64,000 bases of DNA from NCBI RefSeq assembly GCF_030014955.1, contig NZ_JAGRPV010000001.1, forward strand, positions 7,254,001 to 7,318,000, read 5' to 3'. The translations under genes were made by a program, and so were the position numbers. The stretch's first letter is position 1, and each line of letters starts with the position of its first letter. The DNA is from Cohnella hashimotonis (lineage in GTDB: Bacteria > Bacillota > Bacilli > Paenibacillales > Paenibacillaceae). Positions 1 through 8,480 of the stretch are shown piece by piece. The notes under the pieces are model-generated. The model was not told the origin of the DNA. It did not search any database and worked only from the letters and a program-made list of their open reading frames with translations.

Positions 1-81
1 AAATCCGATGACGATCGCGTATAATAGAGCCAACGTATAAATGGCGGCGGTGCTTTTGACGGTTGAGGGCGTATGGGTCAT
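1..81 (-). CDS. Partial membrane protein, probably an EamA/DMT-type transporter (N-terminal 27 residues)
   Basis: An ATG at 79-81 (minus strand) follows a GGGGAGGAAGAGG ribosome binding site and opens a frame that runs off the left edge. The 27 visible residues are a short polar start followed by a hydrophobic stretch (IYTLALLYAIVIGF), which fits a first transmembrane helix. It is divergent from a MocR-type regulator, and such regulators often sit beside EamA/DMT exporters, so that family is a contextual guess. The sequence seen proves only a membrane-inserted N-terminus with a good start site. Confidence 0.45.
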   Translation of the reverse strand, partial: MTHTPSTVKSTAAIYTLALLYAIVIGF

Positions 82-170
82 GCCTCTTCCTCCCCTTGCT
101 GCGAGTGCGGAGCCGGCCGGCTTCATGCTCTCAGCATAAGCCATTGAACGCGCTGTCGCCATCGATACAT

Positions 171-198
171 CAGCGATCTGTACCGGTACAGATCGCTG
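171..198. promoter_or_regulatory. Perfect 28-bp palindrome, probable operator of the MocR regulator
   Basis: The half-site CAGCGATCTGTACC is followed directly by its exact reverse complement, giving a 28-bp perfect palindrome with centre TACCGGTA. It sits between the divergent starts at 81 and 218, ends 19 bp before the regulator's ATG and just precedes its GGAGG. This is the expected place for an autoregulatory operator. As RNA it could also fold into a hairpin, but no T-run follows. Confidence 0.6.
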
Positions 199-217
199 CC
201 GGAGGAGCGGTTGAAGC

Positions 218-1561
218 ATGATGAAGTATGAAGAGGTCATCCACGACATCGAGCTTAAGCTCGAAGACGGACGCATCCGCGGCGGTCAGAAGCTGCCGTC
301 CGTCCGCGAAGCGTCCGACGCCTATGCATGCAGCAAAAGCACCGTCATTCGCGCCTATGCCGAATTGGAGAAGCGCCACCGGCTCTACTCCGTCCCCCAG
401 AGCGGCTATTACGCGGTGACGCAAAAACAGGCGGAGGCTTCGACCTCGGCCAACGCGGGATGGAACTTCGCGTCCGTCGCGCCGGATCCCGAGGTGTTCC
501 CCTATCTGGACTTCCAGCATTGCATCAACAAGGCGATCGACCGGTACCGCAATCATCTGTTTACCTACGGCACGCCGCAGGGACTTCCATCCTTGCTGCA
601 GGTGTTGAGCAAGCATCTGGCCGCCTATCAGGTGTTCGCCCCGGCAGAGCGGATCACCGTAACTTCCGGCGTCCAGCAGGCGCTGTCGATTCTTGCGCAT
701 ATGCCGTTTCCTTCGGGCAGGCGAACGGTGCTGGTGGAGCAGCCGACGTACACGATTTTGCTGGAAATGCTCGCGCTCTTCGGCGTCCCCGTCCAAGGAA
801 TCGCGAGAACGGAGCGGGGTATCGACCTCGACGAGCTGGAGACGCTGTTCCGTGTCGGCGAGATCAAGTTTTTCTATACGATCCCGCGGTTCCAAAATCC
901 GCTCGGCACCTCCTACGGGACCGATACGAAAAAAGCGATTGCCGCCCTGGCCATGCGTTACGATGTCATCGTCGTGGAGGACGACTTCCTCGCCGATCTC
1001 GAGACCGATCCGAAAGCCGATCCGATTCACGCTTACGGCGCATCGCACGTCGTTTATTTGAAGAGCTATTCCAAAATTCTGTTCCCCGGTCTCCGCGTCG
1101 GCGTCGCGGTGCTGCCGCCCGAGCTGCAAGCCGCTTTCAGCCGCTTCAAACGCTTCACGGACATCGACAGCTCCATGCTGTCGCAGGCGGCTCTCGAGAT
1201 CTATATTCAGAGCGGCATGTTCGCGCGGCGCAAACGCAAAATCTCGGATTCGTACCGCCATCGCATGCTGCGGCTGGTCCGGGCGCTCGATGCATGCAAC
1301 GACACGCAGGACATACGTCATCTTCGGCCGGAGGCCGGCATGCATACACACATCGAGCTTCCGCCTACGCTGCGCACAAAGACGCTGATCGACCGTCTGG
1401 CCAAAAGGAAAATCGAGCTGCGGGACGCCGACGCGAGCTTTCTGCCTTCGTTCCCCAAGCGTCCCCTGCTGCAGCTCAGCATTTCGCAGATCGCCGACGA
1501 GCGGATCGACGAAGGCGTCGCCGCCCTCTTCGCGGAGATCGCGCGGCTGCGGAGAGGCTAA
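218..1561 (+). CDS. MocR/PdxR-type GntR regulator with aminotransferase-like domain
   Basis: The protein has 447 residues. Residues 1-70 form a GntR winged helix (KLPSVREASDAYACSKSTVIRAYAELEK). A linker leads to a fold-type I aminotransferase domain of about 350 residues. The PLP-binding lysine is visible as K286 in the context KSYSKILFPGLRVG, and EDDF lies earlier in the same domain. This is the MocR architecture, in which a PLP-bound domain senses an amino acid or amine and controls a nearby gene. GGAGG at 201-205 precedes tandem ATGs at 218 and 221. The gene is divergent from a putative transporter with a perfect palindrome between them, so it probably regulates that gene and itself. The ligand is unknown. 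Confidence 0.9.
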   Translation: MMKYEEVIHDIELKLEDGRIRGGQKLPSVREASDAYACSKSTVIRAYAELEKRHRLYSVPQSGYYAVTQKQAEASTSANAGWNFASVAPDPEVFPYLDFQHCINKAIDRYRNHLFTYGTPQGLPSLLQVLSKHLAAYQVFAPAERITVTSGVQQALSILAHMPFPSGRRTVLVEQPTYTILLEMLALFGVPVQGIARTERGIDLDELETLFRVGEIKFFYTIPRFQNPLGTSYGTDTKKAIAALAMRYDVIVVEDDFLADLETDPKADPIHAYGASHVVYLKSYSKILFPGLRVGVAVLPPELQAAFSRFKRFTDIDSSMLSQAALEIYIQSGMFARRKRKISDSYRHRMLRLVRALDACNDTQDIRHLRPEAGMHTHIELPPTLRTKTLIDRLAKRKIELRDADASFLPSFPKRPLLQLSISQIADERIDEGVAALFAEIARLRRG

Positions 1562-1564
1562 GCG

Positions 1565-3217
1565 TCAGCGCAGCTTCCACTCCTGCACGTTGATGAACAT
1601 GCCCAAGTCCTTGGGCGTCGCGCCGATGACGCGTCCGTTCACCGCGCCCAGCGCCTTGGCCGCATACAGCGCCGGCATCGGCATGTCCTCGGCAAGGATA
1701 ACCTGGAGCTCGTGGTACAGCGTCTTAATCTTCGTCTCGTCGACCTCAGCTGCCAACGCAGCCAGCAGCTCGTTCACCTTTTCGTTTTTGTAGCCGTTCG
1801 GATTGCTCGCGCCGAGGAAGTACGCGAGATCCGGCAGCGGATTAACCGGCTTCATCGTCACGGTCAGAAGGGCCAGGTCGAAGTCCTGTTTAAGGAGCTT
1901 GTCCGACACGTCGCCCGGCTCGGCAATCTTTACGTTGACCTTGACGCCCACCTTGCCGAGATTCTGCGCTACGCTGTACGCCGCTTGCCGGATCGCGTCG
2001 TCGCCTGACGGCGTCGTCAGCGTCAGCGCCTTCCGTCCGTTCCAGCCCGCTTCCTTGAGCAGGCGCTTCGCCTTCGCCGGATCGTAGGCTGCAGGCTTCA
2101 CGGCCTCGTTGCGATACGGACTGACGCTGCTGAAGTAGCCGTCCACGACCTCCCCGGCCCCGCCCAGCAGCTTGTCTACGAGCTTGCGGCGGTCGATCGC
2201 AAGCGAGATTGCCCTGCGTTGTTTGACGTCGGGCACGGATTTTTCGTTCACGTACATAAAGGCGGTCGTCAGCGGCTGTCCCCCGACCGTCGTAACGCCA
2301 CGCATCTTTCGAATCCGCCCGTAGTCTTTGGCCGGAATGACGCCCGCGGACGGAATGTTCATGTCGATCTCTCCGCGCTCCAGGGCATCTGCAAGCGCAG
2401 CCCCCGGCAGCACCTTGAAGTTAAGCCCGTCCAACGCCGGCGCTCCGCGGAAGTAATCTTTGTTCGCGACCAGTCCTACGAATCGGTCCGGCTCGTACCG
2501 CCCGAGCTTGAACGGGCCCGACGTCACGTTCGGCTCCCGCATAAAGCGGTTTTCGTTCACGTCCTGCGGCGCGATGCCCTCCAGCGCGCTGCGCGGGAGC
2601 GTCCGAAGATTGCGGCCTATCGTATCTTCGAATGCCGCGAGCGTCGTCGGCTCCTTGGTTTTCATTTCCACCGTGCGATCGTCGATCTTGCGAACGCCGG
2701 AGATATCCGACTCCCCGTCCGGCAGAAACCCCGAAGGTCCGAGTCCTTCGAGAATCGCGAACATATACGCACAATTGGAGGCGACAATCGCGTTCGCCAT
2801 CAGCTTCAGCGTGAAAATCACGTCGTCGGCCGTGACGGACTCGCCGTCGGTCCATTTTGCCGCCTCGTTCAGCTTGACCCTGAACGTCCGGTTGTCCGCC
2901 GTCTCGATCGAATCCGCAAGCATCGGCTTGTATCTCAGGTCCGCGTCAATCTCCACCAAAGGCGGAAAAAGCAATCCGGCGACATAAGCGGACACGAGGC
3001 CGACCGGCGACAGCGGATTGATATCGCTTGGCGCATACGTGACGCCGACGTTCACTGTCTTTTCCGCGGCCGGATCCGGGAAAGTCCCGACGGTCGGTGC
3101 AGCCGACGGCGTGCCTCCGCCCCTCTTGCCGGAGCGTCCGTCGCATGCCGACAGGACAACGAGCGCGAAGACCAGGGACAGCGCGACGGCAAGCTTCAGG
3201 GCGGGCATGCGCTTCAT
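1565..3217 (-). CDS. ABC transporter substrate-binding lipoprotein, family 5 (peptide/nickel type)
   Basis: This 550-residue protein begins with a lipoprotein signal peptide ending in the lipobox LSAC at about residue 25, so it is membrane-anchored outside the cell. The rest fits SBP_bac_5: an early NPLSPVGLVSAYVAGLLFPPLVEID segment (N-terminal lobe), KWTDGESVTADDVIFTLK, and later AISLAIDRRKLVDKLLGG with PAYDPAKAKRLLKEAGW. These motifs are typical of DppA/OppA-like proteins that bind oligopeptides or nickel chelates. AAGGAG lies 9 bp before the ATG. No permease or ATPase is adjacent, so it is an orphan receptor. It is convergent with the MocR gene, with three bases between the stop codons. 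Confidence 0.9.
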   Translation of the reverse strand: MKRMPALKLAVALSLVFALVVLSACDGRSGKRGGGTPSAAPTVGTFPDPAAEKTVNVGVTYAPSDINPLSPVGLVSAYVAGLLFPPLVEIDADLRYKPMLADSIETADNRTFRVKLNEAAKWTDGESVTADDVIFTLKLMANAIVASNCAYMFAILEGLGPSGFLPDGESDISGVRKIDDRTVEMKTKEPTTLAAFEDTIGRNLRTLPRSALEGIAPQDVNENRFMREPNVTSGPFKLGRYEPDRFVGLVANKDYFRGAPALDGLNFKVLPGAALADALERGEIDMNIPSAGVIPAKDYGRIRKMRGVTTVGGQPLTTAFMYVNEKSVPDVKQRRAISLAIDRRKLVDKLLGGAGEVVDGYFSSVSPYRNEAVKPAAYDPAKAKRLLKEAGWNGRKALTLTTPSGDDAIRQAAYSVAQNLGKVGVKVNVKIAEPGDVSDKLLKQDFDLALLTVTMKPVNPLPDLAYFLGASNPNGYKNEKVNELLAALAAEVDETKIKTLYHELQVILAEDMPMPALYAAKALGAVNGRVIGATPKDLGMFINVQEWKLR

Positions 3218-3451
3218 GAAGGTAACTCCTTATCGCAGTTGCGATCCGAATCTGCAGGTTTGTATCCATAGTATCGGATTTTGTCGAAAATATCGCCACT
3301 AAAATAGGAAAAATTAACTACGATTTCGTTAAAACTATTTCTCTGGCATGTTTCCTCGTTATCCTTCAATATGCTTCGCCAGCCTGCCATTCGGTTTAGA
3401 TAAACAGTAGCGGGCGAAACTGACGAATCCACAAGGAGGAGGAGGATACGG

Positions 3452-3670
3452 ATGGATATCAAACGCAAAGTCGGCGACATCGTCAACAAGATCAAGAGCG
3501 ACAAGGACTTTTCGGAAAACTTCAAAAGAAATCCGGCTGCCGCGATCGAGACGGTGGTCGGCGTCAATCTGCCGGAAGACCAAGTGAACGCGATGATCGC
3601 GGGGATCCAGGCCAAGCTGACCACGGACAAGGCTGGAGAGCTGATCGGCTCTTTCAAAAAAATGTTCTAG
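3452..3670 (+). CDS. Conserved 72-residue protein with a leader-peptide-like (NHLP-like) sequence
   Basis: AAGGAGGAGGAGG lies immediately upstream of the ATG and a 72-residue frame follows. The protein is lysine-rich and predicted mostly helical: an N-terminal helix (VGDIVNKIKSDKDFSENFKRN), then NPAAAIETVVGVNLPEDQVNAMI and a C-terminal lysine-rich segment. The pattern FxxNPxxAIExxxGVxLPEDQ resembles nitrile-hydratase-like leader peptides and a small conserved protein I recall from many Firmicutes. There is no cysteine, signal peptide or membrane segment. No RiPP maturase is adjacent, so I assign no function. A hairpin follows the stop codon. Confidence 0.8.
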   Translation: MDIKRKVGDIVNKIKSDKDFSENFKRNPAAAIETVVGVNLPEDQVNAMIAGIQAKLTTDKAGELIGSFKKMF

Positions 3671-3703
3671 CGTCGCATCTGATACGGGGAATGACTCGGG
3701 TCG

Positions 3704-3731
3704 GTAAGGGCTGCCGAAAGGTAGCCCTTAC
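3704..3731 (+). terminator. Hairpin after the 72-residue gene
   Basis: GTAAGGGCT and AGCCCTTAC form a 9-bp stem around a 10-base loop, 33 bp after the stop codon. The next bases are CGGCCCTATTTG and not a T-run, so it is a weak intrinsic terminator or an RNA-stabilising 3' hairpin. Confidence 0.45.
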
Positions 3732-3876
3732 GGCCCTATTTGTACGGCGAGCAGCTTAAAAACGCGAACAATCGTCGCGTCCTCGCCCTCGATCGGCTAT
3801 AATAGGCATAATTTAAATATCGTATCGAATTAAATCGAATTTTGTCTGAATTTGATTCCGCGGAGAGGGTTCGGCC

Positions 3877-4683
3877 ATGACAATAGACGTTCTTGCAAGA
3901 AACAACGTGAGAGTGCTGGGCAAAGGAGAACAGCCGATCGTGTTCGCGCACGGCTTCGGCTGCGACCAGGACATGTGGCGCTATATCGTGCCGGGCTTCG
4001 AGACGGATTACCGCGTCGTCCTGTTCGATCACGTCGGCTCCGGCCGATCGCAGATTCAATATTACGACGCCGGCAAGTACAATGACCTGAGCGGGTACGC
4101 CCAGGACGTCAACGAGATTCTGGATGCGCTCGAGCTGCAGGATGCGATCTTTGTCGGCCACTCCGTCAGCAGCATGATCGGCCTGCTCGCTTCCATACGC
4201 GACGGCAGCCGGTTCGAGCGAATCGTGATGATCGGCGCCTCTCCCCGGTACGTGAACGATGCGCCCGATTACTTCGGCGGCTTCGATGCGAACGAAATTC
4301 AGGATTTGCTGGGCATGATGGAGATGAACTTCATCGGCTGGGCCAGCTACATGGCGCCGATCGCGATGCAGAACCAGGACCGCGAAGAGCTGGCCGAAGA
4401 GCTTGAGCGCAGCTTCTGCTCCAAGGACCCGCATATCGCGAGGCAATTTGCGGAAGTCACGTTCCTGTCGGACTGCCGCAGCGAGCTCGATCGCGCGCCC
4501 GTCCCGTCCCTGATTCTGCAATGCGCCGAGGACAGCATCGCCCCGATCGAGGTCGGCAATTATCTGCATGCCCACCTCAACAACAGTACGCTCCGGCTGA
4601 TGAACGCCAAAGGACACTACCCTCACCTCAGTCATCCAGAAGAGACGACATTCCTCATCCGACAATATTTGGCCGACGCATAG
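3877..4683 (+). CDS. rsbQ: RsbQ-like alpha/beta hydrolase
   Basis: This 268-residue alpha/beta hydrolase lacks a signal peptide. The triad falls at S96 (GHSVSS), D219 (CAEDSIAP) and H247 (KGHYPHL), the same numbering I recall for Bacillus subtilis RsbQ; HGFGCDQDMW forms the oxyanion region. RsbQ-family proteins, related to the plant receptors D14 and KAI2, hydrolyse or bind a small hydrophobic molecule and activate a PAS-domain partner. In B. subtilis the partner is the phosphatase RsbP in the energy-stress branch of the sigma-B pathway. Here the next gene, 21 bp downstream, encodes a PAS-GGDEF protein instead. A TATAAT at 3798-3803 may be the -10 element, but no good -35 is visible. Confidence 0.93.
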   Translation: MTIDVLARNNVRVLGKGEQPIVFAHGFGCDQDMWRYIVPGFETDYRVVLFDHVGSGRSQIQYYDAGKYNDLSGYAQDVNEILDALELQDAIFVGHSVSSMIGLLASIRDGSRFERIVMIGASPRYVNDAPDYFGGFDANEIQDLLGMMEMNFIGWASYMAPIAMQNQDREELAEELERSFCSKDPHIARQFAEVTFLSDCRSELDRAPVPSLILQCAEDSIAPIEVGNYLHAHLNNSTLRLMNAKGHYPHLSHPEETTFLIRQYLADA

Positions 4684-4704
4684 GCCCCGGAGAAAGGCAG
4701 TTTG

Positions 4705-5697
4705 ATGGAACTGGACGCACAACTTAATCATGCCCCTTGCGGCTACTTTTCGATTACCGCCGAAGGCCTGCTGCTTCGGTCGGCCAACGAGACACTGCTG
4801 AATATGCTCGGATATCAAAGCTTGGAGCTGGCGGACCGGCACATCGAGTCGATCCTGTCGCTCGCCAACAGGCTTTTTTTCCATACTTACTTCTATCCCT
4901 ACATACAACTGTACGGACATGTCAAAGAGATGTATCTCGCCTTGCGGACCAAGGACGGCAGGGATCTCCCCGTACTCATGAACGGCGTGCGGCTGGAGCG
5001 CGGGGGCGAGCTCTTCATCGACTGCGTCGCGCTGGAGATGAACAAGCGCATCGAGCACGAGAAGGATATTCTGAGGACGAAAACGCAGCTTGAAGCGCTC
5101 TATCAGGCCACGCAGGAAGCGAACGTGCGGCTGGAGCTTCTGCATGCCGAATACGAGGCGAAGCAGCAGGAGCTGCTTCGCCTTAACGCGCAGCTGGAGG
5201 CCCTCGCATCGACGGACCCGCTCACCGGTCTTCGCAACCGCCGCTTTTTCAAGGAAAGTCTGGCGACGCTGCAGGAAGCCTACGCACAAAATGAACAGCC
5301 TTTTTCGCTGCTCATTCTGGACATCGACCACTTCAAAAAGATCAACGACACCTACGGGCACCCGGTCGGCGATCTGGTGCTCTCGAGCCTGGCCGCGCTT
5401 CTCCGCTCGGAGGCGGGCCCGGCCGACATCGCCGCCCGCTACGGCGGAGAGGAATTCGTCGTGCTCATGCCCGGCGCTGACCGGACGGGCGTCATCGATG
5501 CCGCCGAGCGATACCGCGCCGGCGTAGAAGCCGCCTCCTGGGAAGGGCTTCGCATCACGATCAGCGTGGGCGCGGCGACGATCTCCCCCGGCGATACCGA
5601 CGAGACCTTGGTCAACCGGGCGGACCATGCGCTTTACGCCTCCAAGAGCGGCGGGCGCAATCGCGTCACGCATGCGGAGGCGGAGGCGGAACGCTGA
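4705..5697 (+). CDS. PAS-coiled coil-GGDEF diguanylate cyclase, predicted RsbQ partner
   Basis: The ATG at 4705 was chosen over the TTG three bases upstream; GGAGAAAGG lies about 8 bp before it. The 330-residue protein has a PAS-like domain (1-115), a coiled coil (115-167) and a GGDEF domain from STDPLTGLRNRRFF at about 168. The active-site motif is GGEEF at 247-251, compatible with activity. The RxxD inhibitory site normally just before it is absent (GPADIAARYGGEEF), so product feedback may be missing. The PAS plus coiled-coil front matches RsbP, but the PP2C phosphatase is replaced by a cyclic-di-GMP output. It probably forms an operon with rsbQ. Confidence 0.9.
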   Translation: MELDAQLNHAPCGYFSITAEGLLLRSANETLLNMLGYQSLELADRHIESILSLANRLFFHTYFYPYIQLYGHVKEMYLALRTKDGRDLPVLMNGVRLERGGELFIDCVALEMNKRIEHEKDILRTKTQLEALYQATQEANVRLELLHAEYEAKQQELLRLNAQLEALASTDPLTGLRNRRFFKESLATLQEAYAQNEQPFSLLILDIDHFKKINDTYGHPVGDLVLSSLAALLRSEAGPADIAARYGGEEFVVLMPGADRTGVIDAAERYRAGVEAASWEGLRITISVGAATISPGDTDETLVNRADHALYASKSGGRNRVTHAEAEAER

Positions 5698-5739
5698 AGC
5701 CGGCGCTGGCATCGGCACGATTCGCTTATTACGCGCTGT

Positions 5740-7170
5740 CTAGAACAAATAGAACGAAGTCGTGATGCTTCGTGCCGGGTTGGTCGTACCCAAGGTAGCC
5801 ACATATGGCGGAGTGCCGCCGCCATTGACATCGTTTTCGATAATCATGGCGTACACCTCGGCATTATCGACAAGACGGTATTGATCGTGCGCACCCGTGG
5901 ACAAGCTTCGGAACACAAGGGAATAACCCGGATTCTGATCGTTGCCGATCAGGAACTCATAGGCGTAGTTGGCCTGAGAAGGGTCCATTTTCCAATGGCG
6001 GTCAGGCCCCGCATAGTTCGTCCAGCTTCCTGTAGGCGTCGTGCGGTAATACAGCTTGTTCAGCGTCGGATCGCCAGGGCGGTTCATGAAGAAGATAGGC
6101 ATCTGTACAAAGTCGCCGTCGATCGGTCGGATTGCACTCGAGAAGTTGTTGACCTTCGTCGTCATCGAGAACAGATTGGTGACCGGATCGTATACCGTAT
6201 CGCTGTCGAATTGAATGCCCATATCGTAGAAGCCGAGATTGCGCCAGTCCACATTGTTGTTAAAGTTCACAATGGCCGCGTAGTTGCCGTTGTATGCGGC
6301 ATCGGTTACATCGATTTTTTTGACGTCGTCAAGCCAGACTTGCAGATTCGATCCGGACGTGCGTACTTCGATCTGGTAGGTCTGATTCAGGACAGCAAGC
6401 CCCGTGTTCACCCTTCCCAGCAGCTGCGGTCCGGTTGAGGATGCTTTCAACAAGTCGAGCGTGCCGTCGTACCGGAGCAGGGCCAAGTAACCGGATTGGT
6501 TGATACTGTCGCCGGACCCGGTCTGCCTGAACTGGACGCCGAACCAGTTGTCCGGGGTATTCGCGGCCGTCACCTTGCCTTCCGCCTTCACGGCGACCTT
6601 CCCGTCGTAAAATTGGTACTTCGTTATGTTGGATGGAACGTTGGTCATATTCGGCCACGCCGTCGTCGTACCCGTCGCACGAAATACGTTAAAGGCAGGA
6701 TTCGTGAGGTTGCCGGAAACGCTGAGTTCGGGGATGCTTTCCTGCGCGATCTGCGCAATCCATAGCGGCGCATGCAAGGCGACATGGTAACGCGTTGAGG
6801 TCGCCTGCAATTCTTCTCCGTAATACTGGTAGATTGCGCTGGCGTTGTCTCCGTAAACTTTGATCCGGTTTTTCTGTACGCCGTTGGAGCTGGCTTGGGT
6901 CGGATCGTTTCCGATGCCGATGGCCATCTGCCACAAACGGCCGTAATCCGTACTGTCCACCATCTCATGATCTTTGTTGGTTGCGCTTACAATTGCGCCG
7001 CCATAATTGGGATCGAACTTGATTGTGCCGTTGGCATGACTCATCTGAAAGATACGGGATGAAGCAACCGTACTGGATGCTTCCGCTACGGGGTCGACCG
7101 GATGCGAAATGCTTGCCGCGAACTGAATGGAAATGAACAATGCAGCGATGCTTAGAATCTTTCTTTTCAT
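5740..7170 (-). CDS. Secreted protein of unknown function
   Basis: This 476-residue protein starts with a signal peptide (MKRKILSIAALFISIQFAAS, cleavage near AEAS at 29-32) and has no lipobox. The mature part is rich in Asn, Thr and Tyr. A central segment at about 180-310 (NWFGVQFRQT, YLALLRYDGTLDLL, YQIEVRTSGSNLQVWLDDVKKIDV) resembles concanavalin/laminin-G-like sugar-binding sandwiches of the DUF1080 type. I recognise no catalytic motif. GGAGGAG precedes the ATG. Its promoter region carries the same GTATAC motif as the neighbouring regulator and sugar-binding gene, so it probably belongs to that glycan regulon. Confidence 0.8.
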   Translation of the reverse strand: MKRKILSIAALFISIQFAASISHPVDPVAEASSTVASSRIFQMSHANGTIKFDPNYGGAIVSATNKDHEMVDSTDYGRLWQMAIGIGNDPTQASSNGVQKNRIKVYGDNASAIYQYYGEELQATSTRYHVALHAPLWIAQIAQESIPELSVSGNLTNPAFNVFRATGTTTAWPNMTNVPSNITKYQFYDGKVAVKAEGKVTAANTPDNWFGVQFRQTGSGDSINQSGYLALLRYDGTLDLLKASSTGPQLLGRVNTGLAVLNQTYQIEVRTSGSNLQVWLDDVKKIDVTDAAYNGNYAAIVNFNNNVDWRNLGFYDMGIQFDSDTVYDPVTNLFSMTTKVNNFSSAIRPIDGDFVQMPIFFMNRPGDPTLNKLYYRTTPTGSWTNYAGPDRHWKMDPSQANYAYEFLIGNDQNPGYSLVFRSLSTGAHDQYRLVDNAEVYAMIIENDVNGGGTPPYVATLGTTNPARSITTSFYLF

Positions 7171-7199
7171 CGATACTCCTCCATTGTATAAAATAATAA

Positions 7200-7245
7200 A
7201 TTAAGTATACATAGAAATCTAAATACAAATGACCGGGAAAGTCAA
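7200..7245 (-). promoter_or_regulatory. Promoter region with GTATAC operator for the secreted protein
   Basis: On the minus strand TTGACT (7240-7245) is a plausible -35, with a weak TTAGAT or TAGATT -10 about 17 bp on. A GTATAC at 7205-7210 lies just downstream of the inferred start point, a position suited to repression. The motif matches three sites in the 8456-8772 gap. Confidence 0.5.
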
Positions 7246-7272
7246 TGTATATTTTATATATTAACGAATTGA

Positions 7273-7320
7273 ATAAAAAACGCCGCGCCTCTATCCGGAT
7301 TCCGGACGAGATTGCGGCGC
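7273..7320 (-). terminator. Intrinsic terminator of the GntR/LacI regulator gene
   Basis: On the minus strand a GC-rich imperfect stem (GCGGCG with CGCCGC arms around an inner TCCGGAATCCGGA) is followed by TTTTTTATTC. It lies 25-70 bp past the regulator's stop codon. Confidence 0.75.
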
Positions 7321-7345
7321 CGCTGCGTTGAACAAGCTTATTTAA

Positions 7346-8455
7346 TCAGGGGGCGATCATGGGGCCGGTGCTGTGTCTGACAACGAGCTTGGGCACGATC
7401 TCGTCTTTAATGTTGCCTGAACCGTCCTCCCGCCATTCGGACAGCAGCAGCTTGGTCGCCCGTTTGCCCAGCAGCTCGGTATTCTGGTTGACCGTCGTCA
7501 GGCCGGGGTTCGAAAATCTGCTGATCAGAATGTCGTCGTAACCGACGATGCTGATGTCTCCCGGAATCGCTAGGCCGCGGGCGCCGGCAGCGCGGATCGC
7601 GCCGTGCGCTTTGTAGTCGCTGGTCGCAAAGATGGCGGTAGGCGGCTGCTCCAGTTCCATAAGCTGATGAAATCCCTGCGCCCCCATCTCCTCCAGCTCT
7701 TCCTTCCCTTCAACAATGCACACCAGGTCCGGATCGAAATGGATCCCGTGTTGGGAGAGCGCCAACCGGTATCCTTCCAGACGCAGCGAGAACTCCTGAT
7801 TCAGATGATTCTGCGCGTAGGCGGTCAGAATAATGCCGATTCGCCGATGGCCAAGCGACAACAGATGCTCCGTGGCCAGATAACCGCCAGTCAAATTGTC
7901 CATAATGACGTATGGAATATTCAAATGCGGGTAGTAAAAATGCACGGTGACGAGCCTGCGGTTCTCTTCTCTCCAACTGCGCAGCTTGTCCATCGGGATC
8001 TCCGCCGGCGTAATAAGCACGAATCCGGCTTGCTCGTCCTTCGGCAATTCCAGGTCGTGATCGAGCTTATGCGTATAGAACGCAATTCCGTTCTGCTCGC
8101 ACTCCGCCTGCAAGCCGATCAGCAGATCGCTGTAAAATTTGTGCATAAAAAAGGACAGCTCAACGTTGTAATAGATGCAGTAAATTCGCCGAACCGCGCC
8201 AGCGCGATCGGCAGCCTCGTCTTGAAAGGCCCGTCTCTTTACGAAGGTCCCCTTGCCCCGGACACGATAAATCAAATCTTCCTGCACAAGCTCGGATAAA
8301 GCCCTTCGCGAGGTAATCTCGCTGATGTTATAAAATTTTGACAGTTCCATTTGCGTGGGCACAGGCTCTTCGGGCTTCATATCCCCCCGCAAGATTTTAG
8401 CTTTCAAATCATGTGCGATTTGTTGATAAAGCGGTTTTTTTTCTTGCTTCTTCAT
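7346..8455 (-). CDS. GntR/LacI hybrid transcriptional regulator (AraR-like)
   Basis: The 369-residue protein has a GntR winged helix (residues 1-75: PLYQQIAHDLKAKILRGD, RRALSELVQEDLIYRVRGKGTF) and a LacI/periplasmic-binding sensor domain of about 270 residues (AEHLLSLGHRRIGIILT, TAIFATSDYKAHGAIRAA, DISIVGYDD). This is the layout of AraR-type sugar repressors. The ATG at 8455 has GGAGTG 9 bp upstream. An ATG at 8479 is rejected because it lies right after a -10 element and has no binding site. The promoter overlaps a GTATAC operator, indicating autorepression. It is divergent from a sugar-binding protein gene. The effector is probably an oligosaccharide or sugar from the glycan degraded by this locus. 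Confidence 0.92.
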   Translation of the reverse strand: MKKQEKKPLYQQIAHDLKAKILRGDMKPEEPVPTQMELSKFYNISEITSRRALSELVQEDLIYRVRGKGTFVKRRAFQDEAADRAGAVRRIYCIYYNVELSFFMHKFYSDLLIGLQAECEQNGIAFYTHKLDHDLELPKDEQAGFVLITPAEIPMDKLRSWREENRRLVTVHFYYPHLNIPYVIMDNLTGGYLATEHLLSLGHRRIGIILTAYAQNHLNQEFSLRLEGYRLALSQHGIHFDPDLVCIVEGKEELEEMGAQGFHQLMELEQPPTAIFATSDYKAHGAIRAAGARGLAIPGDISIVGYDDILISRFSNPGLTTVNQNTELLGKRATKLLLSEWREDGSGNIKDEIVPKLVVRHSTGPMIAP

Positions 8456-8480
8456 TTCACGATCACTCCATTTGAACATT

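Noticed and set aside
3736..5718. 660-codon minus-strand open frame
   Set aside because: It is antisense to rsbQ and the GGDEF gene, both with clear catalytic motifs. High GC leaves long open antisense frames, and its Arg/His/Gln-rich translation matches no family.
8473..8479. ATG at 8479 as start of the GntR/LacI regulator
   Set aside because: It lies immediately after the predicted -10 element, so it would precede the transcript start, and it lacks a ribosome binding site.
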